From Planctomycetota bacterium (lineage in GTDB: Bacteria; Planctomycetota; Planctomycetia; Pirellulales; UBA1268): 47,877 nucleotides of DNA. Positions 9,129-18,277 of the stretch are shown here, piece by piece. The position numbers and the translations under genes were made by a program. Position 1 is the stretch's first letter. The number at the start of each line of letters is the position of its first letter. The notes beneath the pieces are model-generated. The model saw nothing but the letters and a program-made list of their open reading frames with translations. It was not told the DNA's origin and ran no database searches. Where the stretch lies: the NCBI GenBank assembly GCA_003669605.1, contig QWOP01000051.1:1-47877 (forward strand), in the 5' to 3' direction.

Positions 9129-9169
9129 AAAAAAACCGCCCCGGCGGGAGTCCCACCGGGGCGGCTTTT
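9129..9169. terminator. Bidirectional rho-independent terminator
   Basis: Seven A, then CCGCCCCGG-CGGGA pairing with TCCCACCGGGGCGG, then CTTTT. It lies between the convergent ends at 9025 and 9198 and can serve both. Confidence 0.85.
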
Positions 9170-9197
9170 GGTGTGGCGAATACGACAGTCAACCGGA

Positions 9198-9863
9198 TCA
9201 GGTGCCGGCGCCGGGGCGTCCACCGCCACCAGGCCCGCGCATCTGGAGCTTGGAGACGTCGAAGGCGGGGCCTTTGAGCGCTTCGAGTTTTGACTTCTGA
9301 TCGGCGGAGAGGATTTCCATCGCCTTGGCGGTCATCTTGGTCCGCATCTCACCGGGGTTGCCGCCGCCTCCCGGGGCTGCCTGGCGCATCTCCTGCATTG
9401 CGGCCTGAAACTTCGTCACCTGGTCGTCAGTGACGCCGATGTCCTTGGCGAGCGTTTCGTCCATCAGGACGCCGGCACCGAGGGCCTGGATGCGAATCTG
9501 CTTGAGGCGGGAGAGTTGCTCGGGCGAGAGGAGGCCGGCCACTTTCTTGTCGTCCTCGGCGGTGCGGGCGCGACGCTCCTCCATCCACTTCTGCCGCTGT
9601 TGGTCGGTCATGTCCCGGGGGTTGCCCCCACCGGCACCGCCGCCGCCCGGGGCACGTTCGGGGAGGTCGGCGGCGATCTTTGTCTTTTGGTCGGCGGAGA
9701 GGCCGAGTTCGCCCTGAACGACTTCCTGGCGAAGGAGCGACGCCTGCGACATGCCACCCCCCATTCCCATGCCGCGGCCACGGCCGCCGGGGGGTTGGGC
9801 GGAGGCGTCGGTAGCCAGGAACGCGGCCGCCAGGCAGGCGGCGGCGAGAAGCGTGCGATGCAT
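9198..9863 (-). CDS. Periplasmic Spy/CpxP-like helical protein, glycine-rich
   Basis: A 221-residue protein with a clear signal peptide (LLAAACLAAAFLATDASA). The mature part alternates glycine-rich linkers with helices that repeat the pattern L-S-x-x-Q-x-x-K-I (ELGLSADQKTKIAAD, GLLSPEQLSRLKQIRIQ, ILSADQKSKLEAL). This resembles the LTxxQ helices of Spy/CpxP periplasmic proteins. The frame stays open far upstream into mutS, but only the ATG at 9863 fits the signal peptide and has a ribosome site (GAAGGA at 7 nt). The role may be metal sensing or chaperoning in the periplasm; many planctomycetes have such proteins without known function. Confidence 0.65.
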   Translation of the reverse strand: MHRTLLAAACLAAAFLATDASAQPPGGRGRGMGMGGGMSQASLLRQEVVQGELGLSADQKTKIAADLPERAPGGGGAGGGNPRDMTDQQRQKWMEERRARTAEDDKKVAGLLSPEQLSRLKQIRIQALGAGVLMDETLAKDIGVTDDQVTKFQAAMQEMRQAAPGGGGNPGEMRTKMTAKAMEILSADQKSKLEALKGPAFDVSKLQMRGPGGGGRPGAGT

Positions 9864-9876
9864 GAAGGAGTCCTTC
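9864..9876 (-). promoter_or_regulatory. 13-bp palindrome covering the ribosome-binding site
   Basis: GAAGGA-N-TCCTTC abuts the start codon at 9863, and its upstream arm is the likely Shine-Dalgarno. The RNA could fold GAAGG/CCUUC around a 3-nt loop and hide the site, or the DNA could be an operator. Inference only. Confidence 0.3.
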
Positions 9877-10173
9877 GGGGAGAAAATAGCAGGGAACGGC
9901 ACGCCGGCGGGCACCCCGCCCAGCCCGCTCCCCCGTGGATTGAACTGGTGATCAGCGGGAAAGTTGCGTCGGGCTGCTCGCAGGCTGTGGATGAACTGCC
10001 GGTCCGATGCTGCACGAGGCGGTCGCGAGTGCGCAGCAGTGGAGAAAACCGGAGGTTGTCCGAGGGGAAAAAGGTCAGGGATGACTTTTTCCACGGGCAG
10101 CGAGAGGCTCACTCCGCGCAGAATTTGGTCCCGCCGAAGGAGTGACAGAAAGCGTGACAACGGAACGTGAGCG
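9877..10173. other. Gap between the Spy-like gene and mutS
   Basis: About 300 bases with no supported gene. The only clear structure is the TGACTTTTT palindrome at 10066-10092, which starts about 80 bases past the mutS stop. Confidence 0.55.
10066..10092. repeat. Palindrome of the TGACTTTTT family, copy 2
   Basis: GGAAAAAGGTCA pairs with TGACTTTTTCC, with one bulged G and a GGGA loop. Its position downstream of mutS suits a transcription end. It is nearly identical to the copy at 46258-46288. Confidence 0.65.
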
Positions 10174-12732
10174 TCAGTCGAAGAGCGATTTCTGCGCCGT
10201 CTCCCCCTTGCGGCGTGGCCGGGGGGCAGGTGGGGGCGCGGACGACGATTCGAGTGCCACGAGCAGATCGCGGGCCCGATCGACGACGGCCGCCGGGACT
10301 CCGGCGAGCCGGGCGACATGCACTCCCCAACTCTTGTCGGCGGCGCCGGGGGCGACCTGATGGAGGAATACGAGTTGATCGTTGTGCTGCTTGACGAGCA
10401 CCTGGACGTTGGCGACTCCGGGGAGCTTTTCCATTGCCGCCAGTTGCAGATAGTGGGTGGCAAACAGCGTCCGGCAGCCGGGGACGCCGTGGAGCCACTC
10501 GACGACGGCCTGCGCGATTGCCAGGCCGTCGAAGGTGCTCGTGCCGCGGCCGACCTCGTCGAGGATCACGAGGCTCCGCGGCGTGGCGCGATTGAGGATC
10601 CGGGCCGTTTGGGCCATCTCGACGAGAAAGGTGCTGGCCCCGCTGGCGAGGTCGTCGCCGGCGCCGATGCGGGCGAAGAGCCGGTCGACGATGCCGATCC
10701 GCGCCCGGCGGGCGGGGACGAAACTCCCGGCTTGGGCCATGACTGCCAACAGTGCCGCTTGGCGGATAAACGTGCTCTTGCCCCCCATGTTGGGGCCGGT
10801 GATGAGGAGCATCGACGGCAGTCCGATGAGCCCCGGAGGAAGGGCTTTTTCCGGGGGCGTGATGCCGTCCGAGAGGCGGGCGGCGAGGCCGAGATCGTTG
10901 GCGACCAGCGTACCTGCCGGGAGGAGTTCTTCGAGCACCGGATGGCGGCCCGATTCGATGACCAACGCCCCGTCATCGGTGATCTCTGGGCGGATCCAGC
11001 CCCTCGATCTTCCCACATCGGCAAGCGCCACCAAGACGTCGATGCGGGCGAGGATCCCCGCCGCTTTGTCGAGTCGCGGCCGTTGCTGGGAGACAAAGAC
11101 CCGCAATTCCTCGAGGAGTTCCAGTTCGCGGCGGAGGGCCTCGTCCTCGGCGCCGAGCACCTGCCGCTGACGCTGGTCGAGTTCCGGTGTGGTATAGCGC
11201 TCGGCGTTCTTCACCGTCTGCTTGCGGATGTACTCTGGCGGCACCTTGCCGGCGTGGTTGCGCCCCACTTCGAGGAAGAAACCAAAGACCCGATTGAAGC
11301 CCACTTTGAGCGACGGGATGCCGGTGCGGGCGATCTCGTCGGCTTGGTAGCGGGTGATCCAGGCCTTGCCGCCGCTGGCCATCTCGCGGAGTTCGTCGAG
11401 TTTTGTGTCGCAGCCCGGCCGGATAAAGCCGCCGTCGCGGGCGAACGCCGGACAGCCCTCCCCAAGCATGCTGCCGATCCGAGCGGCGACGTCGTCGAGT
11501 GGGTCGAGGCCGGCTGCCAGTTCGCCGAGGAGGCCTGCGGTGTGGCCGAGCGCCACGATCACTTCCGGGAGGATGGCGGTGGCCCGGCCGATGCGTTCGA
11601 GGTCACGGGGGCCGGCGCGGCCCGACATGACGCGGCCAATGAGCCGTTCGATGTCGCCGATGCCGGTCAGGAGGCTCCCGAGCCGATCGGCGCGGGGGGG
11701 ATTGGCGACGAGGAAGGCGGTGGCGTCGAGGCGGTCGTCGATGGCGCGCTTCTCAATCAGCGGCGCGGAGAGCCAGTCGGCCAGCAGCCGGGCACCCATC
11801 GGGGAGCGAGTCCGGTCGAGGACGCCGACCAGGGATCCGCTGCGGCGGTTGCCTGAGACGCTCGTGGTGCGGACCAGTTCGAGGCTGCGGCGCGAGGCGT
11901 CGTCGATCTCCATCCGCTGTCCGCGTCGCCAGGCGGCGAGGCTCTCGATGCGCGTTACCGCGGAGGGTTCGTTCTCCTCCAAGTAGTGGACGATCCCACC
12001 GGCGGCGCTGATTCCAGGCAGGTCGTCGGGGAGGTCGAAGCCAAGGCCCTCCAGCCGGGCGCCGCCAACGGCGCGCCCCACGGCGGCCAGGGCTCCGCTC
12101 TCCTCGAACCACCAATCGGGGCGGGCGGTAACGGTTGCAAAGCGGCCGGTGGGGCGGAGCAATGAGAGCACCGCACCGCGGTCTTTTTCGGCACAGAGGC
12201 ATTCGGCCGGCTCCAGCCGGAGCACTAGGTCGGCGACATCCTCCGCGGGGATGACTGCGGCTTCGAAATGTCCGGCGGCGACATCGATCCACGAGAGCCC
12301 CACCACCACGCTCCCCGGTTCGCCGTCGCCGCCTGGCACTGGCCTCGGGAGGAGGGCGAGGAGCCAGTTGCGTCGAGCGGGATCGAGGAGGTTTTCGTCG
12401 GCGGCAATGCCGGGGGTGATGATTCTCGTGACTTCGCGGCGTAAGAGCCCCTTGGTGGTTTTGGGGTCGTCGATCTGCTCGCAGATGGCGACACGCCGGC
12501 CGGCGGCGACGAGTTTGACCAGTTGCAAGTCGAGTTGGTGGTAGGGGAACCCGGCCATTGGCATGGCGTCGGGGCCTTTGTCGCGGCTGGTGAGGGTGAG
12601 GTCGAGGAGCGTGGCCGCCTCGCGGGCATCGTCTCCGAAAAGTTCGTAGAAATCCCCCATCCGGAAGAGCACAAGCGCCCCGGGGCACCGAGCCTTCGCC
12701 GCTTCAAACTGTTGCATCATCGGGCTTGCCAT
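10174..12732 (-). CDS. mutS: DNA mismatch repair ATPase MutS
   Basis: An 852-residue MutS. The N-terminal mismatch-binding block PMMQQFEAAKARCPGALVLF followed by RMGDFYELFGDDA carries the conserved Phe/Glu clamp. The C-terminal ATPase has Walker A GPNMGGKST (646-654), the STF signature region DDLASGASTFLVEM, Walker B VILDEVGRGTSTFDG and the switch FATHYLQL. It recognises mismatches and small loops in DNA and recruits MutL; no mutL is in the window. The frame is open to 12756, but the ATG at 12732 matches the family start. It has no Shine-Dalgarno, and a TATAAT box lies so close that the transcript may begin at the ATG. Highly confident. Confidence 0.97.
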   Translation of the reverse strand: MASPMMQQFEAAKARCPGALVLFRMGDFYELFGDDAREAATLLDLTLTSRDKGPDAMPMAGFPYHQLDLQLVKLVAAGRRVAICEQIDDPKTTKGLLRREVTRIITPGIAADENLLDPARRNWLLALLPRPVPGGDGEPGSVVVGLSWIDVAAGHFEAAVIPAEDVADLVLRLEPAECLCAEKDRGAVLSLLRPTGRFATVTARPDWWFEESGALAAVGRAVGGARLEGLGFDLPDDLPGISAAGGIVHYLEENEPSAVTRIESLAAWRRGQRMEIDDASRRSLELVRTTSVSGNRRSGSLVGVLDRTRSPMGARLLADWLSAPLIEKRAIDDRLDATAFLVANPPRADRLGSLLTGIGDIERLIGRVMSGRAGPRDLERIGRATAILPEVIVALGHTAGLLGELAAGLDPLDDVAARIGSMLGEGCPAFARDGGFIRPGCDTKLDELREMASGGKAWITRYQADEIARTGIPSLKVGFNRVFGFFLEVGRNHAGKVPPEYIRKQTVKNAERYTTPELDQRQRQVLGAEDEALRRELELLEELRVFVSQQRPRLDKAAGILARIDVLVALADVGRSRGWIRPEITDDGALVIESGRHPVLEELLPAGTLVANDLGLAARLSDGITPPEKALPPGLIGLPSMLLITGPNMGGKSTFIRQAALLAVMAQAGSFVPARRARIGIVDRLFARIGAGDDLASGASTFLVEMAQTARILNRATPRSLVILDEVGRGTSTFDGLAIAQAVVEWLHGVPGCRTLFATHYLQLAAMEKLPGVANVQVLVKQHNDQLVFLHQVAPGAADKSWGVHVARLAGVPAAVVDRARDLLVALESSSAPPPAPRPRRKGETAQKSLFD

Positions 12733-12739
12733 GGGAGGG

Positions 12740-12745
12740 ATTATA
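12740..12745 (-). promoter_or_regulatory. Perfect -10 box just before mutS
   Basis: TATAAT on the minus strand ends 7 bases before the mutS ATG. Transcription would start at or next to the A of the ATG, giving a leaderless mRNA. I see no good -35 element at the right distance. Confidence 0.45.
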
Positions 12746-12892
12746 GCCCACTCCACACAGTCTTTCGGGTACCATCCGCAGCGGCAGTGCGCACCTCTAT
12801 TAAGAACGATTTCAACCCGATCTGATCACCTCGCGGCAGCGTGGCGGGGATCGAGAATCCGGTCGCGTTTCCCGCAGCCTCACCACCGGCCG

Positions 12893-13528
12893 ATGACCAC
12901 ACCCGAACACACGCTCGTCGGCGTTCATCTCGCGCTGGCTCTCGGTTGGCAACGATCGATTGGATGGCCCGCGGTCGCCCTCGCCGGCGTGGCCTCCAAC
13001 GTGCCTGATTGGGATGGCCTGCCGATGCTTGTCGATATGCAGGCCTTCGAAGCCGGGCACCGCGTGTGGGGGCACAATCTTCTGGCGATCGCCATCGCTT
13101 CGGGGTTCCTTGCCTGGTCGCAGGTCCGTTGGCGGTGGTGCGATCGGATCGCTGCCCAGGTCTGGCGGATGGTGGACCGCACTGCAGTCCCCGGTTCGCA
13201 GGGGCCAACTGGCAAGCTATCGGGAGCGTGCGCCCTGGGAATCGCCGCCGCCGCCCAACTCGTCCACCTCCCCTGCGATCTGGTCGTCTCCGGCGGCCAC
13301 GGACTTTCTGACTGGCCTATCCGGCCGCTGTGGCCTTTTTCAGAGGTGGCTTTCGTCTTTCCGCTGATCCCCTGGGGGGATGTCGGGCCGACCGTCATCC
13401 TGATGGCTGGCGCGATCTGGGCCGCCAAGCACCCCGCTCAAGTCACAGCCGTCTCCGCAGTCACGCTCGCGTTCCTCGGCGTGTACCTCGTGGCACGAGG
13501 ATGGGCCCGCGGGATGCTGCCGATCTGA
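12893..13528 (+). CDS. Membrane-bound DUF457/YdjM-like putative metal-dependent hydrolase
   Basis: A 211-residue protein. It starts TTPEHTLVGVHLALAL and has SNVPDWDGLPMLV followed by HRVWGHNLLAIAIA. The set of His and Asp residues (early H, the PDWDG motif, HRVWGHN) is typical of DUF457, the LexA-regulated inner-membrane putative hydrolases. Several hydrophobic segments (LLAIAIASGFLAW, LGIAAAAQLVHL, VILMAGAIWAA, AVTLAFLGVYLVA) indicate an integral membrane protein. No clear ribosome site precedes the ATG at 12893. Substrate and role are unknown for the family. Confidence 0.75.
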   Translation: MTTPEHTLVGVHLALALGWQRSIGWPAVALAGVASNVPDWDGLPMLVDMQAFEAGHRVWGHNLLAIAIASGFLAWSQVRWRWCDRIAAQVWRMVDRTAVPGSQGPTGKLSGACALGIAAAAQLVHLPCDLVVSGGHGLSDWPIRPLWPFSEVAFVFPLIPWGDVGPTVILMAGAIWAAKHPAQVTAVSAVTLAFLGVYLVARGWARGMLPI

Positions 13529-13577
13529 CATGTCTTCTGCCCCAGCCGCCACACTCCGGCCGGGAAAACGACGCGCT

Positions 13578-13606
13578 TTGACCGGCCTCGCCCCTCACGC
13601 CACAAT
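13578..13606 (+). promoter_or_regulatory. Candidate sigma-70-type promoter of the SRP RNA
   Basis: TTGACC and CACAAT are separated by exactly 17 bases. The expected start is about 13613, a few bases before the SRP RNA helix begins at 13627. Confidence 0.55.
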
Positions 13607-13626
13607 CCATCCCCATGGAGCGGACT

Positions 13627-13726
13627 CCGATGAGAGGCCCCTGCGATGGGGGCCTGTGAACCTGGTCAGGGCCTAACCGCAGCAGCCATAAGCAGCCGTC
13701 CCTTTGTGCGGAGGGCCTCTCATCGG
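13627..13726 (+). ncRNA. ffs: Signal recognition particle RNA (4.5S type)
   Basis: The ends form a perfect 14-bp helix, CCGATGAGAGGCCC with GGGCCTCTCATCGG. The apical part carries the SRP core: GAACCTGGTCAGG followed by CCGCAGCAGCCATAAGCAG, close to the universal GGUCAGG and AGCAGCC blocks of domain IV. The length of about 100 nt fits the short bacterial form that binds Ffh. It lies 10 bases before dnaX, a neighbourhood known from other bacteria, and has a well-spaced promoter upstream. Confidence 0.88.
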
Positions 13727-13736
13727 CGTTCGACCC

Positions 13737-15743
13737 ATGCCCGCACACCCAGATCCTGATTCGCCCGCTGCTCCTCTCCCAGTTTCTGCTTCTCCAGTGA
13801 CGGCCTTCGGCGGCGGGAGCGGGTACCGGGTCGTGGCCCGCCGCTATCGGCCGCAGCGGTTCGACGAACTCGTCGGCCAGGAGCATGTCGCCCGCGGGCT
13901 CTCCGGCGCCATCTCCTCCGGGAGGGTGGGCCATGCCTATCTCTTCACCGGTGCCCGCGGGGTTGGGAAGACGAGCGCCGCAAGGATCTTCGCCAAGGCG
14001 CTTGAATGTGTCTCAGGCCCCGCCGCGGAGCCGTGCAACCAGTGCGAGAACTGTGACGCCATCGCGGCCGGGCAGGATGTGGACGTCGTCGAGATCGATG
14101 CCGCCAGCAATCGTGGCATCGACGAGATCCGCAGCCTCCGGCAGAACGTGGCTGTACGGCCGGCCCGCGGCCGATTCAAGATCTACATTATCGACGAAGT
14201 CCACATGCTCACCCGGGAGGCCTTCAACGCCCTCCTCAAGACGCTCGAGGAGCCGCCGGGCCATGTGAAGTTTGTGCTCTGCACGACTGAACCGGAAAAA
14301 TTGCCGATCACCATCCTCTCCCGTTGCCAGCGGTTCGACTTCGTAACTGTCGATGCGCCAGCGATCGCCCGTCGCCTGGAGCAGATCGTGGCCGCTGAAG
14401 GGGCCTCGGTCGATGCCGACGCTGTGCGGCTGATCAGTCGCCGGGCAGCCGGCAGCATGCGCGACAGCCAGTCGCTCCTCGAGCAGTTGCTCGGCACCGG
14501 TGCCGCCGTGGGGGTCAATGATGTGCATGCCGTGATCGGCACCGGCCGCGAGGAGCGGGTGGGGGCGCTCATAGCGGCGATTGCCAGCCGCGACTCCGCT
14601 GCGGCCCTGGCCGCCCTCGACGGCGCCCTGGCCGGTGGAGCGGATCCAGGTGGCGTGCTCGAGCAAGTGCTGGCGGCACTGCGCGATTGTCTGGTGGCGA
14701 GCGTCGGCTGCGGCCCGGAGGCGCTCCTCCAGGGGGATTCTTTGGGGATCGATCTGGCTGCCGTGGGACGGGAATTGGGGACCGAAACGGTGCTGGCGAT
14801 GCTCCAGATCATCGATCACTCGCTCTCCCGCATGCGGACCAGCGGACACGCCGGGGTGCTCGCCGAAATGGCGGTGGTACGGATTTCCAGGCTTGAGGAT
14901 CTCGACAATCTCGCTGCCGCGGTAGAGCGGATCGCCGAAGCAGCCAGCCAGTCGCCGACACCATCCCCGGTGCGGGCCCGGGCAGTCTCCGAAATGTCCC
15001 GGCCACAGCCGCTGCCTGCCAGCGGAGCCTCCTCGGCCCGGATTGCCGCCGCCCCCTTGGCGGAGCGCGAAAAAAAAACGACCCACCTGAACGATCCGGT
15101 GGTTCAACCGCTGGCCGAGGTGGCTGAGACGGAGCCGGTGTCCCCGAGACCGCTCCCCACGATCGCGTCTGACCCACTGGCGGCTTGGCGGCAGTCTGGC
15201 CAGGCCGTGGGGGGGCTGGCAGCTGATTTCGTCGATACCGCCATCCGCGCAGTCTGGCAGGGAGATCTGCTGGAGGTGGTGATCCCGGCCGATGCCACGA
15301 CGGCCGCGTCGTTCCTCCGTCGGGCGGAGATGCATTCCGCCCTCAACCGGGCTTTGTCCGCAGCGGCAGGACGCCCGCTCGGGCACACAATCATCCAGGA
15401 AACTACTGCCCCGTTGCCCGCCACGGCGCTGGGAGGTGGCCGCCCGGCTACCCACGCCCCGACCGGTGGCGGCAAAGCGGAAGGGGCGCAGGTTTTTGTG
15501 GCACCAGTCCGTTCGCAGGCAGCGCTGCTCAGAGAGACGATGGAATATCCATTGGTGGTCCATGCGATGGGGCTGTTTGATGCTGCGGTCCGGAAAGTTG
15601 AGCCGCCGCGGCCACGGGCCCCAGTGGTGGCGGCGGTTGGAACGCCGCCGGGGGACACAGCCGGAGAGGTGGAGGGGGGGCAAGGCGGTGGCGCCGACAG
15701 TTCCGCCGAGCCGGTCACCGAGGCTGTGGCTGATCGGGATTGA
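13737..15743 (+). CDS. dnaX: DNA polymerase III clamp-loader subunit tau (gamma by slippage)
   Basis: A 668-residue DnaX. Residues 30-60 hold YRPQRFDELVGQEHV. Walker A is GARGVGKT (72-79), the zinc site is C91, C100, C103, C106, and the Walker B/DEVH region is IYIIDEVHMLTREAFNALLK. Sensor 1 lies in LCTTEPEKLPITILSRC. It loads the sliding clamp and, as tau, bridges polymerase and helicase. The frame is open to 13704, inside the SRP RNA; the ATG at 13737 is the first clear of it. A run of nine A at 15070-15078 lies at residues 445-448, at the end of the domain III-like part, where gamma ends in other bacteria. recR follows in the same direction, but the ybaB/ebfC gene usually between them is absent. 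Confidence 0.96.
   Translation: MPAHPDPDSPAAPLPVSASPVTAFGGGSGYRVVARRYRPQRFDELVGQEHVARGLSGAISSGRVGHAYLFTGARGVGKTSAARIFAKALECVSGPAAEPCNQCENCDAIAAGQDVDVVEIDAASNRGIDEIRSLRQNVAVRPARGRFKIYIIDEVHMLTREAFNALLKTLEEPPGHVKFVLCTTEPEKLPITILSRCQRFDFVTVDAPAIARRLEQIVAAEGASVDADAVRLISRRAAGSMRDSQSLLEQLLGTGAAVGVNDVHAVIGTGREERVGALIAAIASRDSAAALAALDGALAGGADPGGVLEQVLAALRDCLVASVGCGPEALLQGDSLGIDLAAVGRELGTETVLAMLQIIDHSLSRMRTSGHAGVLAEMAVVRISRLEDLDNLAAAVERIAEAASQSPTPSPVRARAVSEMSRPQPLPASGASSARIAAAPLAEREKKTTHLNDPVVQPLAEVAETEPVSPRPLPTIASDPLAAWRQSGQAVGGLAADFVDTAIRAVWQGDLLEVVIPADATTAASFLRRAEMHSALNRALSAAAGRPLGHTIIQETTAPLPATALGGGRPATHAPTGGGKAEGAQVFVAPVRSQAALLRETMEYPLVVHAMGLFDAAVRKVEPPRPRAPVVAAVGTPPGDTAGEVEGGQGGGADSSAEPVTEAVADRD
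15070..15078 (+). other. A9 slippery run in dnaX (candidate gamma switch)
   Basis: The reading frame is GAA AAA AAA ACG. Gain of one A brings a TGA into frame at 15125-15127; loss of one A brings one at 15088-15090. Either slip truncates the protein within about 4 to 18 codons and yields a gamma-sized product of about 450-465 residues. Nine A is the length known to cause transcriptional slippage in Thermus dnaX. Confidence 0.6.
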
Positions 15744-15818
15744 ACCGTCCAGGGACCGAGGCAGTTGGCTGACGGACAGGTGTGGATCGGCAACAGGGTT
15801 TTTTCAGGGAGGATTCCG

Positions 15819-16418
15819 ATGGCTGAAAACGGCGGTGTCATCGAAACGCTCATCAACTGCTTCGCAGAACTGCCGGGGATCGGTCGGAAGTCAGCGGAGC
15901 GGCTGGCGTACCATGTGCTGAGAATGCCGAAAGCCGAGGCGCTGGCCTTTTCCGCTGCCCTGCGGGCGGTGAAGGAGAACCTCCACCCCTGTCGCACCTG
16001 CTTCAACCTCGCCGAGGGGGACCAGTGCGCGATCTGTCTCGATCGCCGTCGCGACCGGGCGCAGTTGTGCGTCGTCGAGCAGGTGCGCGACCTGTTGGCC
16101 CTTGAGCAGACCGGCGCCTTCCGGGGCGTGTACCACGTCCTCCAGGGGCGCGTCGCACCGCTGGATGGGATCGGACCAGAATCGCTCACCATTGATGCCC
16201 TCGTAGCCCGCGTCACACTGGGTGAAGTGCGGGAAGTGATCATGGCAACCACACCGAACGTCGAAGGGGATGCCACAGCCTTGGTGGTCACCCAGCGACT
16301 TGCGGGGTTGCCTGTCGAGGTCACTCGCCTGGCACGCGGTCTGACGGTGGGCGCGTCGCTGGAGCAGGCCAACCGGGAGATGCTCACCGACGCCATGTCT
16401 GGACGCCGTCGGCTCTGA
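15819..16418 (+). CDS. recR: Recombination mediator RecR
   Basis: A 199-residue protein of normal RecR length. It has the helix-hairpin-helix LPGIGRKSAERLAYHVL (residues 18-34), a zinc site C58-x2-C61 with C70-x2-C73, and a Toprim domain starting at LCVVEQVRDLLALEQT and ending with TNxxxEGDAT-type residues (TTPNVEGDATA). It acts with RecF/RecO to load RecA on gapped DNA. The frame opens at 15765, but the ATG at 15819 has a strong AGGGAGG at 7 nt. It follows dnaX by 75 bases and probably shares its transcript. Confidence 0.96.
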   Translation: MAENGGVIETLINCFAELPGIGRKSAERLAYHVLRMPKAEALAFSAALRAVKENLHPCRTCFNLAEGDQCAICLDRRRDRAQLCVVEQVRDLLALEQTGAFRGVYHVLQGRVAPLDGIGPESLTIDALVARVTLGEVREVIMATTPNVEGDATALVVTQRLAGLPVEVTRLARGLTVGASLEQANREMLTDAMSGRRRL

Positions 16419-16599
16419 CGAATGCACCAATGGTGCCGGGGGGAAGGGACATTCTGCACAGGGCCTGCCGACGGGTTGTGTGAAATCTCTGTGGAGAGAA
16501 CGCTTCTCTCGGGGCGACCCGGTTGAAAACGGGTATCCTGATGCTCACAGTCCGCCCCGCGGACTGGTGCTGCTGTCGGATGTCCGTCGAGGATCAGTC

Positions 16600-18255
16600 A
16601 TGCGAATGTCGTTCGGCCAGGAAATGCGGATGGCGCAGAAGCAGGTGCTTGCGCCGCGCATGATCCAGTCGATGGAGATTCTGCAACTCCCCATGATGGC
16701 GCTGGAGGAACGGATCGAGCAGGAGATTCAGAACAACGAGACTCTGGAACTCGATGAGCCAGAGGGGGACAACCAATCAACGGCCGTTGCTGACGGGGGC
16801 TCCAGTCAGGACGGTGCACCGGACCCGTCACCAGAGCGCACCGTCGATGAACGCCCGCTCGTCGTCGATCAGGATCACGCCAATCAGGCCGATTTCGAGC
16901 GGTCCTACGACTGGTCGAACGAGTACCCCGAATCAGACGACGATCGCAGCCGGCCATCGTCGGGTCGAATCGACGAGGCTTCTGACCGGTATCTCGATGC
17001 CATGGCCAACATGGAAGAGCGACCGGAGACGCTCTTCCACCACCTCCATGAGCAGTTGTCGAACTACGAACTCGGTCCCGAAGACAGGCTCGCCGCTGAG
17101 AAGGTGATCTACAACCTCGATGCCAACGGCTACCTGCCGATGCCGCTGGAGGGGCTGGTCGAACTCGAACCGGCGGTCATGACCGCGCCCGAAGAAGCCC
17201 TCCATGGAACGGCTTCGGCGGCGATCGCTCCTGTCCCGCTGGATGGACCGGCCAAGCAGTTGGAGAGGTTGGAGCGTGGCTTGGCAGTGGTCCAGGGAAT
17301 GGAGCCGGCGGGGGTGGGGGCCCGCGATCTCCGCGAATGTCTCCTCCTCCAGATCCGCTCCTCTCTGCCCCATGCCCGTCAGTTGCAGCGGCTGGTATCG
17401 GACCACCTCGAGGACCTCGCCGCCAATCGCCTCCCCCTGATTGCCCGCAAAACCGGGCTCTCGATCGAGGAGATCGAGACACTGCGCCGCGACCTGCACA
17501 TGCTCCAGCCCAAACCCGGGGCCCGGTTCACGGTGCCGTATGTCCCGGTGGTCAAGCCCGACGTCCATGTCGAACAGCTGCCAGACGGGATTTGGAAGGT
17601 GAGGCTCGAGGATGTCAACCTGCCAAACCTGCGCATCAGTCCCCTCTACCGCGAGATGCTCGCTGCCCCAGGCACGCCTCCCGAAACCAGGGAATACATC
17701 AAGCGGAAGATCAATTCCGCCCAGTGGCTCATCGAAGCGATCGAGCAGCGCCGCTCCACGCTCCTCAAGACGGCGCAGGCGATCGTTGACCACCAGACCC
17801 GGTTTCTCGCCGACGGCCCGGAGTCGATCGAGCCTCTCAAGATGCAGCAGATCGCCGATCGCATCGGTATGCACGTGACGACAGTCAGCCGGGCGGTGGA
17901 CGACAAATGGCTGCAGACGCCACGTGGTCTGGTTGCCCTGCGACGTTTCTTCGTCGGTGGCACGGTGAGCGCTGACGGCGACGAAGTGGCCTGGGACACC
18001 GTGCGGATCAAACTCCAAGAGATCATCCAGGCCGAATCCAAGGATGCCCCCCTCAGCGACGATGATCTGGTGGATGAGCTCGGCAAGGGAGGGATCACTG
18101 TCGCCCGCAGAACCGTGACGAAATACCGCAAGGCGATGGACATTCCTAGTTCGCGGCAGCGGCGCGACTGGAAACTCGCGACTCCGCCTCGCGTGGGGCA
18201 GTCACCCCCCGTCGTGGACGGCGATCGACCGGTGACCAGCGGCGAAGAGACCTGA
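16600..18255 (+). CDS. rpoN: RNA polymerase sigma-54 factor
   Basis: A 551-residue sigma-54. Region I at the N terminus is Gln/Leu-rich ([38 protein letters not shown]). An acidic, Ser/Asp-rich region II follows to about residue 130. The core-binding and HTH parts follow ([48 protein letters not shown]). The RpoN box reads [10 protein letters not shown] near the C terminus. The ATG at 16600 has GAGG upstream; the frame extends further up without homology. It directs transcription at -24/-12 promoters with enhancer-binding activators, none of which is in the window. An extra tail of about 35 Pro/Arg-rich residues follows the RpoN box. Confidence 0.95.
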   Translation: MRMSFGQEMRMAQKQVLAPRMIQSMEILQLPMMALEERIEQEIQNNETLELDEPEGDNQSTAVADGGSSQDGAPDPSPERTVDERPLVVDQDHANQADFERSYDWSNEYPESDDDRSRPSSGRIDEASDRYLDAMANMEERPETLFHHLHEQLSNYELGPEDRLAAEKVIYNLDANGYLPMPLEGLVELEPAVMTAPEEALHGTASAAIAPVPLDGPAKQLERLERGLAVVQGMEPAGVGARDLRECLLLQIRSSLPHARQLQRLVSDHLEDLAANRLPLIARKTGLSIEEIETLRRDLHMLQPKPGARFTVPYVPVVKPDVHVEQLPDGIWKVRLEDVNLPNLRISPLYREMLAAPGTPPETREYIKRKINSAQWLIEAIEQRRSTLLKTAQAIVDHQTRFLADGPESIEPLKMQQIADRIGMHVTTVSRAVDDKWLQTPRGLVALRRFFVGGTVSADGDEVAWDTVRIKLQEIIQAESKDAPLSDDDLVDELGKGGITVARRTVTKYRKAMDIPSSRQRRDWKLATPPRVGQSPPVVDGDRPVTSGEET

Positions 18256-18277
18256 CGCCCGCCCGAGGAACACCACG

